Positions 34,232-45,700 of a stretch of 64,000 bases of DNA are shown here, in pieces (within the stretch, counting starts at the first letter, position 1; every line of letters begins with the position of its first letter). The stretch comes from Paragyromitra xinjiangensis (Eukaryota > Ascomycota > Pezizomycetes > Pezizales > Discinaceae). The stretch covers positions 1,488,001 to 1,552,000 of the forward strand of contig JBCAMK010000003.1 of NCBI GenBank assembly GCA_038503065.1, in the 5' to 3' direction. The notes under the pieces were generated by a model that worked only from the letters and a program-made list of their open reading frames with translations, did no database searches and was not told the origin of the DNA. A program made the position numbers and the translations under genes.

Positions 34232-36263
34232 GTGCCAATCATAAACATCAACAAGGTCAAGCTGATAGATACATACAGAACGACATCCGCAAATATGACA
34301 GCAGCAGGAGCACCACGCATCCTCCTACTCCTCCTCCGCCGTGATCTCAGACTTGCTGATAATCCGCTCTTTCACGCGCTCCGAAGCGCAAGGAATCAGC
34401 ATACACATGTCCTCCCCGTATACATCTTTAGTCCACAGCAGATTGAAGTCTCGGGTTTTTTGCTGCCGGATACAAAGTCCCCATATGAGGAGGCGAGGAG
34501 TCGTGTTGGTGGTTTCTGGAGATGTGGGCCTCATAGAGCGAGATTTGTAGCGGAATGTTTGTGGGACTTGAAGGAAGGGTTGAAGAAGCTAGGGAGCGAC
34601 CTTGTAATGAGGGTAGGGTGGGGCGGGGAAGTCGTCAGGGGGATACTGGAAGAAATTGATAAGGGAGATGGAGGGGCGAAGGTGGTGGGTGTATGGATAA
34701 CAAGGGATCATGGAAGTGAGGAGATGAGTGAAGAGCGTGGGGTAAAGAGTTGGGTGGAAAAGGTTGGTAAGGGAAATATCGAGTTTAGAGTTTTCGAGGA
34801 TGAGAGTTATCTCATTCATCGGTAGGTCTTCCCTTGTACTTATAGTATCACTCGTGTCCAAGGCGGTGAGTGCTAATCTATGACGCAGCGACGACCTCTC
34901 CGTAAAACCTAAAGAAATCCCTGATATCTTCACCCAATTCCGCAAGACTGTTGAACCCCTTCGCGGTAATATCCGTGAACCGCATCCACCTCCTACTTTT
35001 ATCGCACCTCTTCCTCACCATATCCCTTCTCAAAAGTTACCCTTTGAAATTCCCAACACCCTGGATGGCCTCACCGCAGCCCTCCTCAACCCCCTACGAG
35101 ATCTTGGCCTTCTTGGCCAACCACTTACAATCCCGCCCAACGCAAAAACTGCACACCCTTTTAAAGGTGGTGAAACAGCCGGCCTTCAACGCATCAACTA
35201 TATGTTGTCCTCAGGCGCTATAACAACCTACAAAGACACCCGTAATGGCCTTCTTGGCGAAGACTTTAGTTGCCGGTTCGCGGCGTGGTTTGCACAGGGC
35301 TGCTTCTCCGCAAGGACGGTGCACAAAGCCATGCTCGAATTTGAAGAAGGGCGTCCTTGGCGCTCTGCACTCCCTGGCCTCCCAAGCGACGATGAGGAGG
35401 GAAAACGTGATCTTTCGAAGATACCCGGTTTTGGCAAGGGTGAAACTAAAGGCACTGGGTCTGTTCGCTTCGAGCTGTTGTGGCGCGACTACTTCAGGCT
35501 CTGTATGCTTAAGTTTGGCTCAAAGGTATTCTCACAATCTGGCTACCGTAATGACTCCACCTACAAGTGGAAGACACTGTCGGATCCAACAGTAAAAAGG
35601 GATTTTGGGAGGTGGCAGAGAGGTAATACAGGCATGGGTCTGGTTGATGCGAGTATGAGGGAGTTATATTTGACTGGATGGACGAGCAATCGTGCTAGGC
35701 AGAATGTGGCAAGTTATTTGGCGAAGCGGATGGGGATTGATTGGAGGTTGGGTGCAGAGTGGTATGAATGTTTGTTAGTGGACTATGATCCAAGTAGCAA
35801 TTGGGGGAATTGGCAGTGCGTCTTGAATCTTCCTTTCTTCACCCTGCAAGTATTTGCGAATTGGATGTGATACTAGGTTGGCTAACGGATACTCAGATAT
35901 AACGCTGGTGTTGGGAACGACCCCAGAGGAGAAGGTCGGGTATTTAATCAAGTGAAGCAGGCGTATGATTATGACTCGAAAGGAGAGTATATTAGGCATT
36001 GGGTAGAGGAGCTGCGAGGGGTTGGGGGTGTAGAGGGTGTGTTTCAGTGCTGGAAGCTGGATACGAGTGAGAGGGGAAAGGTTGTACAGTTTAGTGATGA
36101 TTCGAGAATTGCTGTGGAGAAGCCGTTAGTTAAGATTGAGTATAGTGGGGGCAAGGGTGGTGGAGGAGGTGTTGGATGGGACTCTAGAAATAGAAGGAGG
36201 GGGGAGAAGAGAGGAGGGAGGAAAAAGGAGGAGGTGGGGAAGAAGGAGGAGGAGTTGAGTTGA
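34232..36263 (+). CDS. cryD: Cryptochrome DASH (photolyase/cryptochrome family)
   Basis: Blue-light flavoprotein of the CRY-DASH class, which repairs or binds UV-damaged single-stranded DNA and has photoreceptor roles in fungi. Exons (start)-34821, 34889-35815 and 35897-36263. From the ATG at 34232 the product is 627 residues; from the better-placed ATG at 34295 (MTAAGAPRILLLLLRRDLRL) it is 606. The antenna domain is followed by the FAD domain with YKDTRNGLLGEDFSCRFAAW, LLWRDYFRLC, GNTGMGLVDASMREL and GWTSNRARQNVASYL. SNWGNWQYNAGVGNDPRGEGRVFN is split by the last intron, which uses a GTGCGT donor. The C-terminus extends into a Gly/Arg/Lys/Glu-rich tail of about 40 residues, as in some fungal CRY-DASH proteins. 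Strong assignment. Confidence 0.95.
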
Positions 36264-37600
36264 GTTGGGAAGGGAATGGTGACTAGGCTAGATGGCTTTG
36301 GTTGGCCGTGACTAGAGATAGCGGATAAGGATATCCAGTGGTGTTCACTATATCTATCTCCAGTCAAACACGAATCAGTTGGTTGAAAGCTATGATGGGT
36401 TGCTCGCTCGAGTGCTAAATCCATGGCGTAGTTATAATCATGATTCGTCACTCGCTAATAGACCAATTACATTGTTTCAATTTCAATTTGAGGTAGGCTA
36501 GGATCAGAATTTAGTATATTCGTTCGTAAGCATATGAGTAACCGAGAAATCTTACAGGACATAAGGGTGCTGATTCGTGCACGAGCTGGGTCGGTAAATC
36601 TTTGATCTCCCTCCCGTAAAGGAAGGGCAACGGTAGTGGAGTTGAGCGTAGTCTTATCACCTCATCGGGGATAGCGTGAGGTACCCTACAGCCACAACTG
36701 TGCCACTTCTCTGCTCTAGTCTAATCTAGAGTTGAGTCGAGTTGGAGTGAATTCGCAGCCAGGTTTTAACAAACTGTCCTACAGGAGCCAAATAGTTGTG
36801 CTTGTTTATCGTACGAGTATTGTTCCCGTATCCCTAAAGCAGTCTTATAACCCTAGCAGATTTTATCCGATAAAAAAATCTCCTGGGAGGCTAATCATAT
36901 AACTACATGTATGCTCCATTTGTAGAAATGGAGTATATGGTATTTCATCTTTGCACGAGTTGCTGGGAAAGTTGGTGATAAGCCAAACCTTTCCTTTACT
37001 TAAAAACGAGATCAATAATCATCAATTGCATCAAGGTGAGGGGTTTGTTCCACCACATCGCTTATATTTTAGGTAAAATCCTCCTAATCATACGTAAGGG
37101 TTTATTGTTCAGCCTTACGACCGCAGAATACCAGATTTGACAGATTAGTGAACAACGCAGTTTTGCTGCAATTACCAACGAATCTTGTGTGGAAATAACA
37201 GAGATCGCGGAGTCATGGGCCCGTAAAATACTATAGGCCATGAAGCGAGCTAGGTAGAACCTTTGTCATGGCGAAGATGGCGAAGCGGAGCGTTGTTGAG
37301 GCGATGTTCGGCCACGCACCGAAGTGCATAGCCCCAAAGCTTGGTACCGGTTCGCATGTAGCTGCGTAGTCAAGCTTTGGGGCTGACCAAGGTTGCGGCT
37401 CCGAATATATCTCCGGATGCCATTAGTCCCGCCGCACCATTATAGATATATATTTTGAGACGATAGACAACACAGTACCTGAAGAAATCTATGCCGCCTA
37501 TTTCCTGTCAAAAGCTCATAAACCACAACAAATTCTTAGATCACTCTAGAGCTACCCTAGTTTTTCCTGAGCATTCCCGATTCCACCATCTTCACAAGTA
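36264..37600. other. Intergenic, nothing recognised
   Basis: 1.3 kb between CRY-DASH and single-TM copy 2. Near 36900-36950 there is a short local inverted repeat (TACATGTATGCTCCATTTGTAGAAATGGAG). No gene found. Confidence 0.35.
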
Positions 37601-38095
37601 ATGTTTATTTCGAATATAAAAATTCTCGTCGAGCGGGAGACGACATCAGCCGATAATCCAGGCCACGGGAATGAAGATCACAGCAAGAGGTCCGACATTA
37701 TTGCCATAATTGGAATCGCCATTGCCATAGTCACTGCTATCACTGCTATACTCGCCCTCTTTAAAGGGTGGAAGTGTTGGAGGAGGCAAAACAAAGTAAG
37801 TCCTCACTACTCGCATCATTTCGTGATCGATAATCACTGACCTCCCTGTGGCCATTAGAATCAAGCTGGTTCGGTAGTGGGAACAACGGATCAACCGAGT
37901 ACTCGGCGTGGTTTAGAGGCAACCGTTCAGATACCACGCAACAACACCACAATTCGAATACTACTCTACTCCTACCTTATAAATAATACTCATGAGCAAC
38001 AGCAGTCCCGTGTGGCTGAACTCCCTGAATCACTGCATTCAACAGCAGCGAATCCAACAAGGAACCCACTACCTCAAGGCGCCCAAAGTCCTTAA
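37601..38095 (+). CDS. Small single-TM protein, family A copy 2
   Basis: Exons 37601-37795 and 37859-38095 (GTAAGT...ATTAG intron of 63 bp), 144 residues. A charged N-terminus with Glu/Asp/His leads to one hydrophobic helix (about residues 34-54, Ile/Ala rich), then LALFKGWKCWRRQNK immediately before the splice junction. The second exon gives an Asn/Thr/Gln-rich tail ending in PRNNTT, an LLYSYLIN stretch, EQQQ and NPTRNPLPQ. It pairs with the gene at 22575-23086: equal length, same post-helix motif, same intron place, opposite strand. The rest of the two proteins has diverged strongly, so selection seems focused on the helix and the Lys-Trp-Lys-Cys motif. No signal peptide; function not recognised. 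Confidence 0.65.
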
Positions 38096-39093
38096 GGACC
38101 TACGAACGAACGGAGATTGTGGTTGGCGATGGTAGTGCACCCTAGCGCCTTCAGTAGTAAGCTCTGCGAGTACGGGAACCACACCTACAAAAAAACATTA
38201 TTCCCCGGCCTAGGCCCCCAGGGTCCGAATAGTGAAGATCAGGGAGTTCTTGACGCTAAATTGACTTGTAGTTATTCACTTTCTTATGTATGGGGGGTTT
38301 TTTTGGCGTTTTTCACCTAGTATACTCGTACGATACCCATTTCTGTTCAAACATCCCCACTATATTTACGATGGCCACCGTTGTACTTGATATTTTGTTC
38401 GACTACGTATTTACGCTTATTTCTTGTAATATCATTAAGATGAACGATGGGTTAGGTAAGATGCGTACTTATTGACGGTTTATTACGAAAGTTCATCCAG
38501 CATGTGCAGAAGTCCCATATTTTCTAGAGGCCAAGGTGAGCCCTCCACCACTGAGACTCTCCCGGGTTTTTGACCACCTTTATAGTTAACACTAATCTCA
38601 TCCCCAATCATTCAATTATTTTATTCTCCCTATCCCTAGAAAACCGCTATCTGTCTTCAATAGTGATGTAAGCTTCGTAGGGAGAAAATATCCTTTGAAC
38701 ACTAGATATTAAAGAGGATCTAAACAACTAGAGCGTGAGTACAAAACTGATTCTACACCACATTTAAATGCCTCGGGCCAATAGGCCCGGGAACGGAGGT
38801 AAACTGCGCACCAAGACTATGTCCACGCAAGCCATCCGCGCCCCTTTCGGGGCGTCAAATGCTAGGCAGCACTTTCAACTCGGCAGTTCACCGCGTAAGT
38901 GTGCTGGCACACCCCACCCCATGCTTGCTCTACCCAATGTTGGATAATGGGTGGAACGAAGTTGGTGTAACTGCGCACAAGACGAGTGACATCTCGTGAT
39001 GGGGATGTGCCTTTGGGATTGCGCATGGCAACAGCCTCGGCTCAAAGTCAACACCAACTCAGCGCCCCAACTCTTCTCCGGCCAATTCAAGAA
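38096..39093. other. Intergenic, nothing firm
   Basis: About 1 kb. A possible 47-codon spliced frame starting at 38371 is too short to support. The right end is the promoter and leader of the thioesterase-like gene, whose frame is open upstream to 38986. Confidence 0.35.
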
Positions 39094-40158
39094 ATGAATG
39101 TTCTCCGCATCCCCGCCCGGCTCCGTAGCCATCAAACCCACATCCGCAATTTCTCTACCGCTACCGCGGGCACCCGTGGCCGGAAATCTTTTTTTGCACT
39201 TCGTCTTGCACTCGCATCGGCTGCACACGTCTTCCTCTGGGGTACTGCGGGTGTCCTTATAACGAAGCACTTTCTTCCAATCTCTGGACCGCTGATTAAA
39301 ACTCCACTACCAACTCGCGGTTCCCATGAAGACAAAGCGGTAATTGAAGCTCTTGAAGCTTCTGCGTCTAAGCTTGCTATTGTGAAAGCACTGCGTGCAG
39401 ATCCGGAGTATCGGGAATATAAGCCCTGGTCAGGAATTTCTGAGGAGGAGCAAGAACACCGACTTACGCCGGGGGTACTGCAAGGTGCTGGAAAGATCGG
39501 GTATAATAGGGTTTGGGTGCATAAAGATGGGAGTACGGTTGGCGTGTTGAGTTTAGGGAGGGGGATTTGTGGGTTTCCGAACGTTATCGTATAGATTCCC
39601 CAGCTTGCATGTGATATACCGATAGAGTATCCTGAAAGCTGACTTTTGTTGAGACGTAATAATAGCACGGTGGTATTTTAGCTACGGTATGCGGTTGCTC
39701 CTGTTGAGTGAATATATAAAGCTGTGATGCTAACAAGTGATATCCGCAAGCAAGATAATAGATGAGGCACTCGGAAGAACTGTGAGCCCCTCATCCCCAC
39801 CCACTCACTCACACGTCCAACTAAGATACAAACTCTAGACAATGCACGTCCTTCCCACACGCAACGCTGTGACAGCTCAGTTGTCAGTGAACTATAGACG
39901 ACCAGCGCGTGCACATCTATACCCTTTATCAAGTGGTTTTGTGATCCTACGGACCTTTGTTGTCCAGGTAAGATACTTCTCGATCTTTCTTCCCAGGTTC
40001 ACGCAATAACGAAATATCTACGAGTGAAGCATACCGACCGTAAGGGCATAGCAAGGGCCACAATAGAAGATGAGTTCGGCAATCTTCTTGCCGAGGGTGA
40101 GGGCATCTTCGTCGTTCCCAGAGGATGGAGATTGATGGAAATGCCGTCGGGGGTTTAG
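39094..40158 (+). CDS. Hotdog-fold acyl-CoA thioesterase-like protein (THEM4/UPF0644 type), probably mitochondrial
   Basis: Exons 39094-39588, 39666-39686, 39755-39781, 39839-39967 and 40030-40158, 266 residues, all in phase. The N-terminus is Arg-rich without acidic residues (MNVLRIPARLRSHQTHIRNF), typical of a mitochondrial presequence, followed by a single hydrophobic segment (LALASAAHVFLWGTAGVLI). The hotdog core is assembled across micro-exons: GLGRGICGF-like sequence to PNVI, then HGGILAT (21 nt), then IIDEALGRT (27 nt), then LPTRNAVTAQLSVNYRRP. HGG and DEALGR are the family signatures of the active-site region. The final intron ends at GTGAAG; a shorter 29-nt alternative is unlikely. 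An in-frame ATG at 38986 would add 36 residues. Substrate unknown. Confidence 0.85.
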
Positions 40159-40956
40159 AAAAGGTGGGTGTAGTATACCAAGTTTAAAGGAGTACAGTCA
40201 TACATGTAAGTCTAGAATATACCCGTGGCTAGATCTCGCATATCTACATATGTAGATTATTCCCACGGGATGTTGGATGCAGGGTCGAGTGACATATGGC
40301 TCTAGGCAACATTACTCGACCGTTCGCCACGAAACACTGGCCAAGAAAACTTGAACCTCAAACGATCAAAACAAGACCCGAATGCACTAAAATTCAATTA
40401 TCCCATCCATCACTCCCCTGCACAGAGAGTGAAAAGTTATCTAATCGATATTGGATCAGTTGGGGTCATTCTATAGCCACGTACCTAGCGTTCTCACTGA
40501 TGTAAAGGCAATTCTTAATACACCTGAGGTTCACTGTGGGATGACTGCCCGTCGGCCGTGTCAGTCTCGATCGTTATCCCTAAGGCCATCAGGGATCCCT
40601 CTGTTTGTTACCAGATTGTAGTCTTCACTGCGCAGCAACTTATGGTAGGTGGGGATGGGAACGAGTCTAACCAATTTCTTGCTATGGTCACCAGTTTCTG
40701 CTCCTGTCGCATCTCATTTGACTATCACATCTGATACCTATTTCGCTAATTGTGCTAGGTGGTTTACTCCTACTACCCTCTCTTCGGTTTCCCAGCCACG
40801 GACGGTTAGCTAGCCAAAGCCGCTAAGTTTACTTACCTGCAACGGGTATATAAGCGTGTGCCCCCCCCCCCCAACTTTTCACGGAGAGCTTCCTCTCTCT
40901 AAAAACATCCTCAAAGAACGAAGGCAACTGCCAGCAGCCAGCAGCTCACGTCAATC
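40159..40956. other. Promoter side of the broken aegerolysin-like gene
   Basis: About 800 bp without a gene. TATATAAG at 40847-40854 lies about 100 bp before the ATG at 40957, and a run of 12 C (40861-40872) follows it. The TATA box suggests a strong or inducible promoter; its activity is not known. Confidence 0.45.
40847..40872 (+). promoter_or_regulatory. TATA box followed by a C12 tract
   Basis: TATATAAG is followed 7 bp later by an uninterrupted C12 run. The position relative to the ATG at 40957 suits a core promoter. The homopolymer length may be uncertain in the assembly. Confidence 0.5.
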
Positions 40957-41450
40957 ATGACAAATGCCTGTATCTCCACCGTCACAGTCAAGAATAAAAC
41001 CGAACACGCAATTTCACGTGGCGGTAACCCAGTGGCGAACGACGGGCACTATGAGTCGTTGCCACCGGTTAAAACCAAAGCCAATAGCACAGCTAAATTT
41101 GTAATGAAAGCCAACAGTGGTGAGTGGTCTCTTTCCCTTGTCTTTACATGTGTTCAATCTGGAATTGAATAATATAGGCCTCTCCGGCTCAGATGGAAGT
41201 GTTATATACTACGTTCCCTACGGTGCATCGATGTCCCCGCCCCTCGTCTACTAGGCCAAGGTATACATCGCATGGAGCTGTTCGTACATTGGAAACAGCG
41301 TCACCACCTCGTCTGATACCGGAAAAGTAACCGTCAGCCACACCACCTACAGTTCTGATGGTGATTTGACTCGTAAGTCCGCAGCTACCCCTCTGGGCAT
41401 CATCAGTTCGTAACATCTTGTTTGCAGTTACAGTTTTCATCGACATATGA
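40957..41450 (+). pseudogene. Aegerolysin-like (ET79-type) gene with an in-frame stop
   Basis: Exons 40957-41119, 41178-41372 and 41428-41450 stay in one frame (127 codons) with good splice signals, but codon 80 (41252-41254) is TAG. Up to the stop the product would be 79 residues. The layout resembles the small all-beta aegerolysin family (IPR009413), which includes bacterial ET79-like proteins: a VTVKNKT-type first strand, a central GSDGSV segment, and, beyond the stop, a WSC-containing strand. Family members bind membrane lipids and some act in pores with a partner. Similarity is judged by eye and is moderate. The gene could be a young pseudogene, a truncated product, or a base-call error. 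No partner MACPF gene is seen nearby. Confidence 0.45.
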
Positions 41451-42716
41451 GTCGATCGAGTGAGTATTGTGACTGTACTCCCTTTGTAAGAGATTTAGCT
41501 AATACTTAGTTTTTAGTTAGTTTTCATCTCGGTGGATATACCGACCCGCACTACACTTTGCTAGAGCCGATATGGAGTAAGCTATGGCTCATGTCAACGA
41601 CGCCCTCCTTCACAACATCGTTTCATACCCATCTTCCCTAGCATACACTGGTAGTTATCGCCCACCATAATCTCTTTATAGGGGATTACTTTGAAATTAC
41701 CTAATCTCTCGCGTCGAGAAAACTTTTACAATGCCAGCGTACTAGCCACAAACACCCCCAGAATACTATCCAACACCAAGCATAAGCAGAGACACACTGA
41801 AACCTCCGCCTACCACACAAATTCTCCTGGTTTCTACTAGATACGGTAACCCTTTAAGCGCGTCCCTCTAGGCTCCAGCTACTCTAGCCACGCTTAAACC
41901 GAACAATGTCCAGCAGGGCAATACACACTCACCTAAAGGGCTCCTATCGCCGAATGTCTTTGTTTATTCATTTAATTTATTCTATCTTGTCCTAAAGCCT
42001 TAGACTTGGGTAGGCGAAAGCAGCATGGCAGTACACTGTGTGTGTGTGGTTTTTTTTTAGGCAGAAGTTTCCGTGTCTCCAATCGCGTTTAGTATTACAA
42101 CAGGCAGCCACAGAGACGTCTAACGAAGGCTAGATGTCGTCCACATGGAAAGGTAGGGTAACTCCCTACGTAGGTACAGGGAGACCAGGCCCCTAAGATC
42201 TCAGCTTAGTTCTTATATATGACAATCGTTCACTTTTAAGTGATTCGATACGCAAAACTGCACGTGAGAATCGCTTTAATCATGATAAGTACTCGCGCAC
42301 ATGTGTAACCTTTTCTCCTGATCCCAATGATATAACGGGATTTTTCTGAAATGAGTTATTCCTACTCCAATCTTCAAAAAACCATGTAAAAGTCAAAAAT
42401 TGAGCTTTTGCTGATGCAGTCGGGGTATAGCTATGGCGCTAGCCGACGGTTACTTATATACACAAGGATGAAAAAGGATGAAAAAATGAAAATACGACCG
42501 GAGAAAAATAACCAATGTGCTGATCAGTTTTGGCCCACGCTCGCTACGCAAAAATAAAATAAAAAATAGCGAGAAGGGATAAAACAAGAAACCCGATGAC
42601 TCACCAACTCCCAAAAACCACGAAAATATCACCATCGACTCATCCCACAATACAAAAAAGTACTTTTACACCAACCACCTTAACTAGCCTCTAACTTTTT
42701 GTGCCAACTGCTGAAA
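41451..42716. other. Intergenic, nothing recognised
   Basis: 1.27 kb between the aegerolysin-like pseudogene and the 3' end of MTC5. Contains a (GT)n stretch near 42037-42047 and a short duplicated GGATGAAAAA near 42466. No gene found. Confidence 0.4.
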
Positions 42717-45700
42717 TCAGACCAAGTAATCGTTGTACCCGTGATATTCCCTCTTCTCATACATCAGTTCCTCTCTAGGTGCCCTCACAACAGGCATATT
42801 TGTGAACCTAAACCCGCCTTCCACAAAGGCTGCACATGCACACCCACACCCTGTAGGACATTCAACGACACCATCTTCTCCAAACCACGCCTCATGGCAG
42901 TCCGCATGTCCGACGTGGCCGCACTGCAGACATGGCACATAGAGCCCCTTAATGATAACATCGCAGACGCAGCATGTCATCGTAACTTGTCGCCGCTTAC
43001 ATGACCTGCATTCACCTCTTGCACCTTTCGTCCCGTCGAGAACAGCACCGCACTTGCAGCAATGGCCGCCAATTTCAAGTCCGTCCCAGCTCTTTTCTCC
43101 GCCTGTGGGTTTGCGGCCGAAGCCGACGGGCTCATCCTCAAGAGCTTCGAGAGCAACGTTCTTCAACCCATTGTACTTCAGGACCTCGAGCCGCTGGATC
43201 TGGAGGCCCCAGTTGTACAGGAGGTCGGCATAATTCTCACGGTAGGACTTGTAAAGACGAACCTTTTTTGGGTCCAGGAAGGGGATGTTAACGTTGCCTT
43301 CGTCGTCAAACTTATCGAGATTCATCATGGTGATCCGGATTGGAGACTGGTCTGCAAAGTCAGAGCTAGTCTCGGTAAATTCTGAATTAACATCCTCCTT
43401 GGACACACTTCCGATGGTCGTAATAGCGCCCCATGTGACACCGGAGGTAGCGGCGGTGATAGGGTTCAACAGACTCTCAGCAGGACTGGGCATCTTCCGC
43501 CTTGCCCCGGGGGGGCTGCCGGTATTGCCTGACCCGAAGGGCATGCGGAGGTTCGCCATTCCAGATGCGGATTTCCGAGAATAGTGATGCATTTCTGGGG
43601 AGGAGGAGAGGCTGTGGAAAATATCCTCACCGGAGCCGAGTCTGTAGCTGTGCAGAGGTGGTGTGGTACCGGTAGAATAGGGATATGCTGGGTCGCTTCC
43701 AAAATGGCCGGTACCATTTGAAGAGCCGTAGGAGCCATGGGTCCCGATTGGCGTTAGGGTCGCCGAGTGATAGTTAGGTGAAATGGAGTTTGAAGAATGA
43801 ACCTGACGTGCCATACTCATGTTCGGGAAGTAGTCGCGGGCATATGACGCACTTTTTGGCAATAGAATATCCTGTGCAGCGGGTAGATCGCCATCAATAA
43901 GCAACCAACAAACCAGGTAAAAACAAGGAATTCCAAGAAGTCAAACTTACACCAAACGGTATCCTCAACACTCCATCCTCGGCGCCTGGCGGTTCATCCG
44001 TTTCACAAAACACACAACTCAACATCGCCAACATCTGCACATCCACTTTCTTCTCAAAATATGCAAATAACTCATCTACTAACCACTTCCCACCCAAAGG
44101 ATGACTACCCCACTTGACCCTTCCCCAGAACTCCATCTCTGCCAAATCATCCGCCTCCTCGTCACTCAAATCTAGCCCAAGACCACTATCCCTTCTTCCC
44201 CTGACAAGACTGGCTCGTTTAGCCATAACCAAGACCCTATCTTCGAGTGCGCCAGGCCCTACACCAAGTTCCTGGGGCGCACAGACTTCTAGTGGGACCT
44301 CGTTCCGCAGGACCATTTCCACAAGCCTCCATACGTCGGCTAGTTCGCTATATCCATGCTTTTCAGCGACTCCGGCGTTGAATTGACATACTTCTGCCCC
44401 GTCTCCATACACTTGATAATCTTGCGCGAGATCCCGTTTTGCTGGTAGCAATCCTTGCATATCGTGTATAGAAACCACATTTTTCGGCTTTGGTGCATTC
44501 CCAAGTATCGTCCTTACCCCAGTCCCGGTACTTCTCTGCGTACTCCTATCCGTACTGCCACCTCTGAACCGTTTACCAACAATACTCCCATGCAATCTCC
44601 ACCCCAGACTCGGCCTCAGCGGACCATCCGCAATCGAGTCACTGTCGTCATCACTTGAAGAGCTACTCGTTGTGCTATACGTGCTATCTGAAGTATCGCC
44701 TTCCGCATCGCTCAGAGCTGTACCATTCCCCCTCCGCCCATTAGGAGATGTAGTATACAGTCTCCCGAAACTCTCCCAAATCCTTCCATTATTCCCGTGT
44801 CTTGCCAACCTTTCCCCATCCCTAACTGCGAGCGTACTTAATAAATTCTTCGAACCAAACCTATCCTCTTTCGGCGGAAAAAAACAGACAAGTCTGCCAT
44901 CGTTTGACCAGATGGCTCCGCAAGCTCTAGGCAACGGAACGTTAGCTTGGTTGTTGATGTCGAGTAAACCAACGTTTTCTTCTTCTTCAACGTCTCGACC
45001 GCCCAGAGTAACCATTCCTTCCCCATCATCGCTACTACTCTCGCCTTCGTCATCGCTGTCTCCAACCCATGCGGCGTCTTCCGCCCTCTCACCGAGGAGG
45101 TAGCACAAACATGGTTCCAGGCAGACTCTTTTCTTTCCCACATGAGCTTGCGAGATCCGCCGTAATTGCACGCAGATCTCATCAAAAATCTTTTCTGGGA
45201 TCATGTTAGTCCTTTCGAGCTTGAAGTTCGGCAAGCTAGACCCATCCCCAGGATATTCGTGCGGAAACGAGACATCTGCTCTGAGAAAGACCCATTTGTT
45301 GTCTGCACCCCAGGGGCCAGTCAATGAGACTGTGCAGGTCCTTGCAGCGATGTTGACCCTTTCGAAGTTGATTTTCGGGAACTTAACCCCGACGAGTGAG
45401 ATCTCGTCACCGAGTGTTTCGGGCACTTCCCAGCCAATTCCGAATAGCCCGCTTCGACCAGTGCTGTTCCTGACACCGTCATTTTCGCCGCTCGCGGGAA
45501 TTTTCCTGCCGATTTTGACACCCTTCATCCAGGTGATTGGATTGATTTCTTTCCTTCTTTTTCTGCCAGCCCTCATGAAGCCACCCTCTTTCATGTTTCC
45601 CCTAGCTGACGCTCGCCCACCACCACTCAAGCCCGCCATACTCAGCTGCTTCCCCAACGACCCACCAAGCTGTGGGCTAACAACCCCACTCCTCACCCCC

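Noticed and set aside
38371..38670. Possible three-exon 47-residue hydrophobic peptide gene
   Set aside because: Splice signals are present but the product is too short and unlike anything known to support without transcripts.
39968..39996. 29-nt intron in the thioesterase-like gene
   Set aside because: In frame but shorter than workable fungal introns and it would insert 11 residues into a conserved block; the 62-nt alternative fits homologues better.
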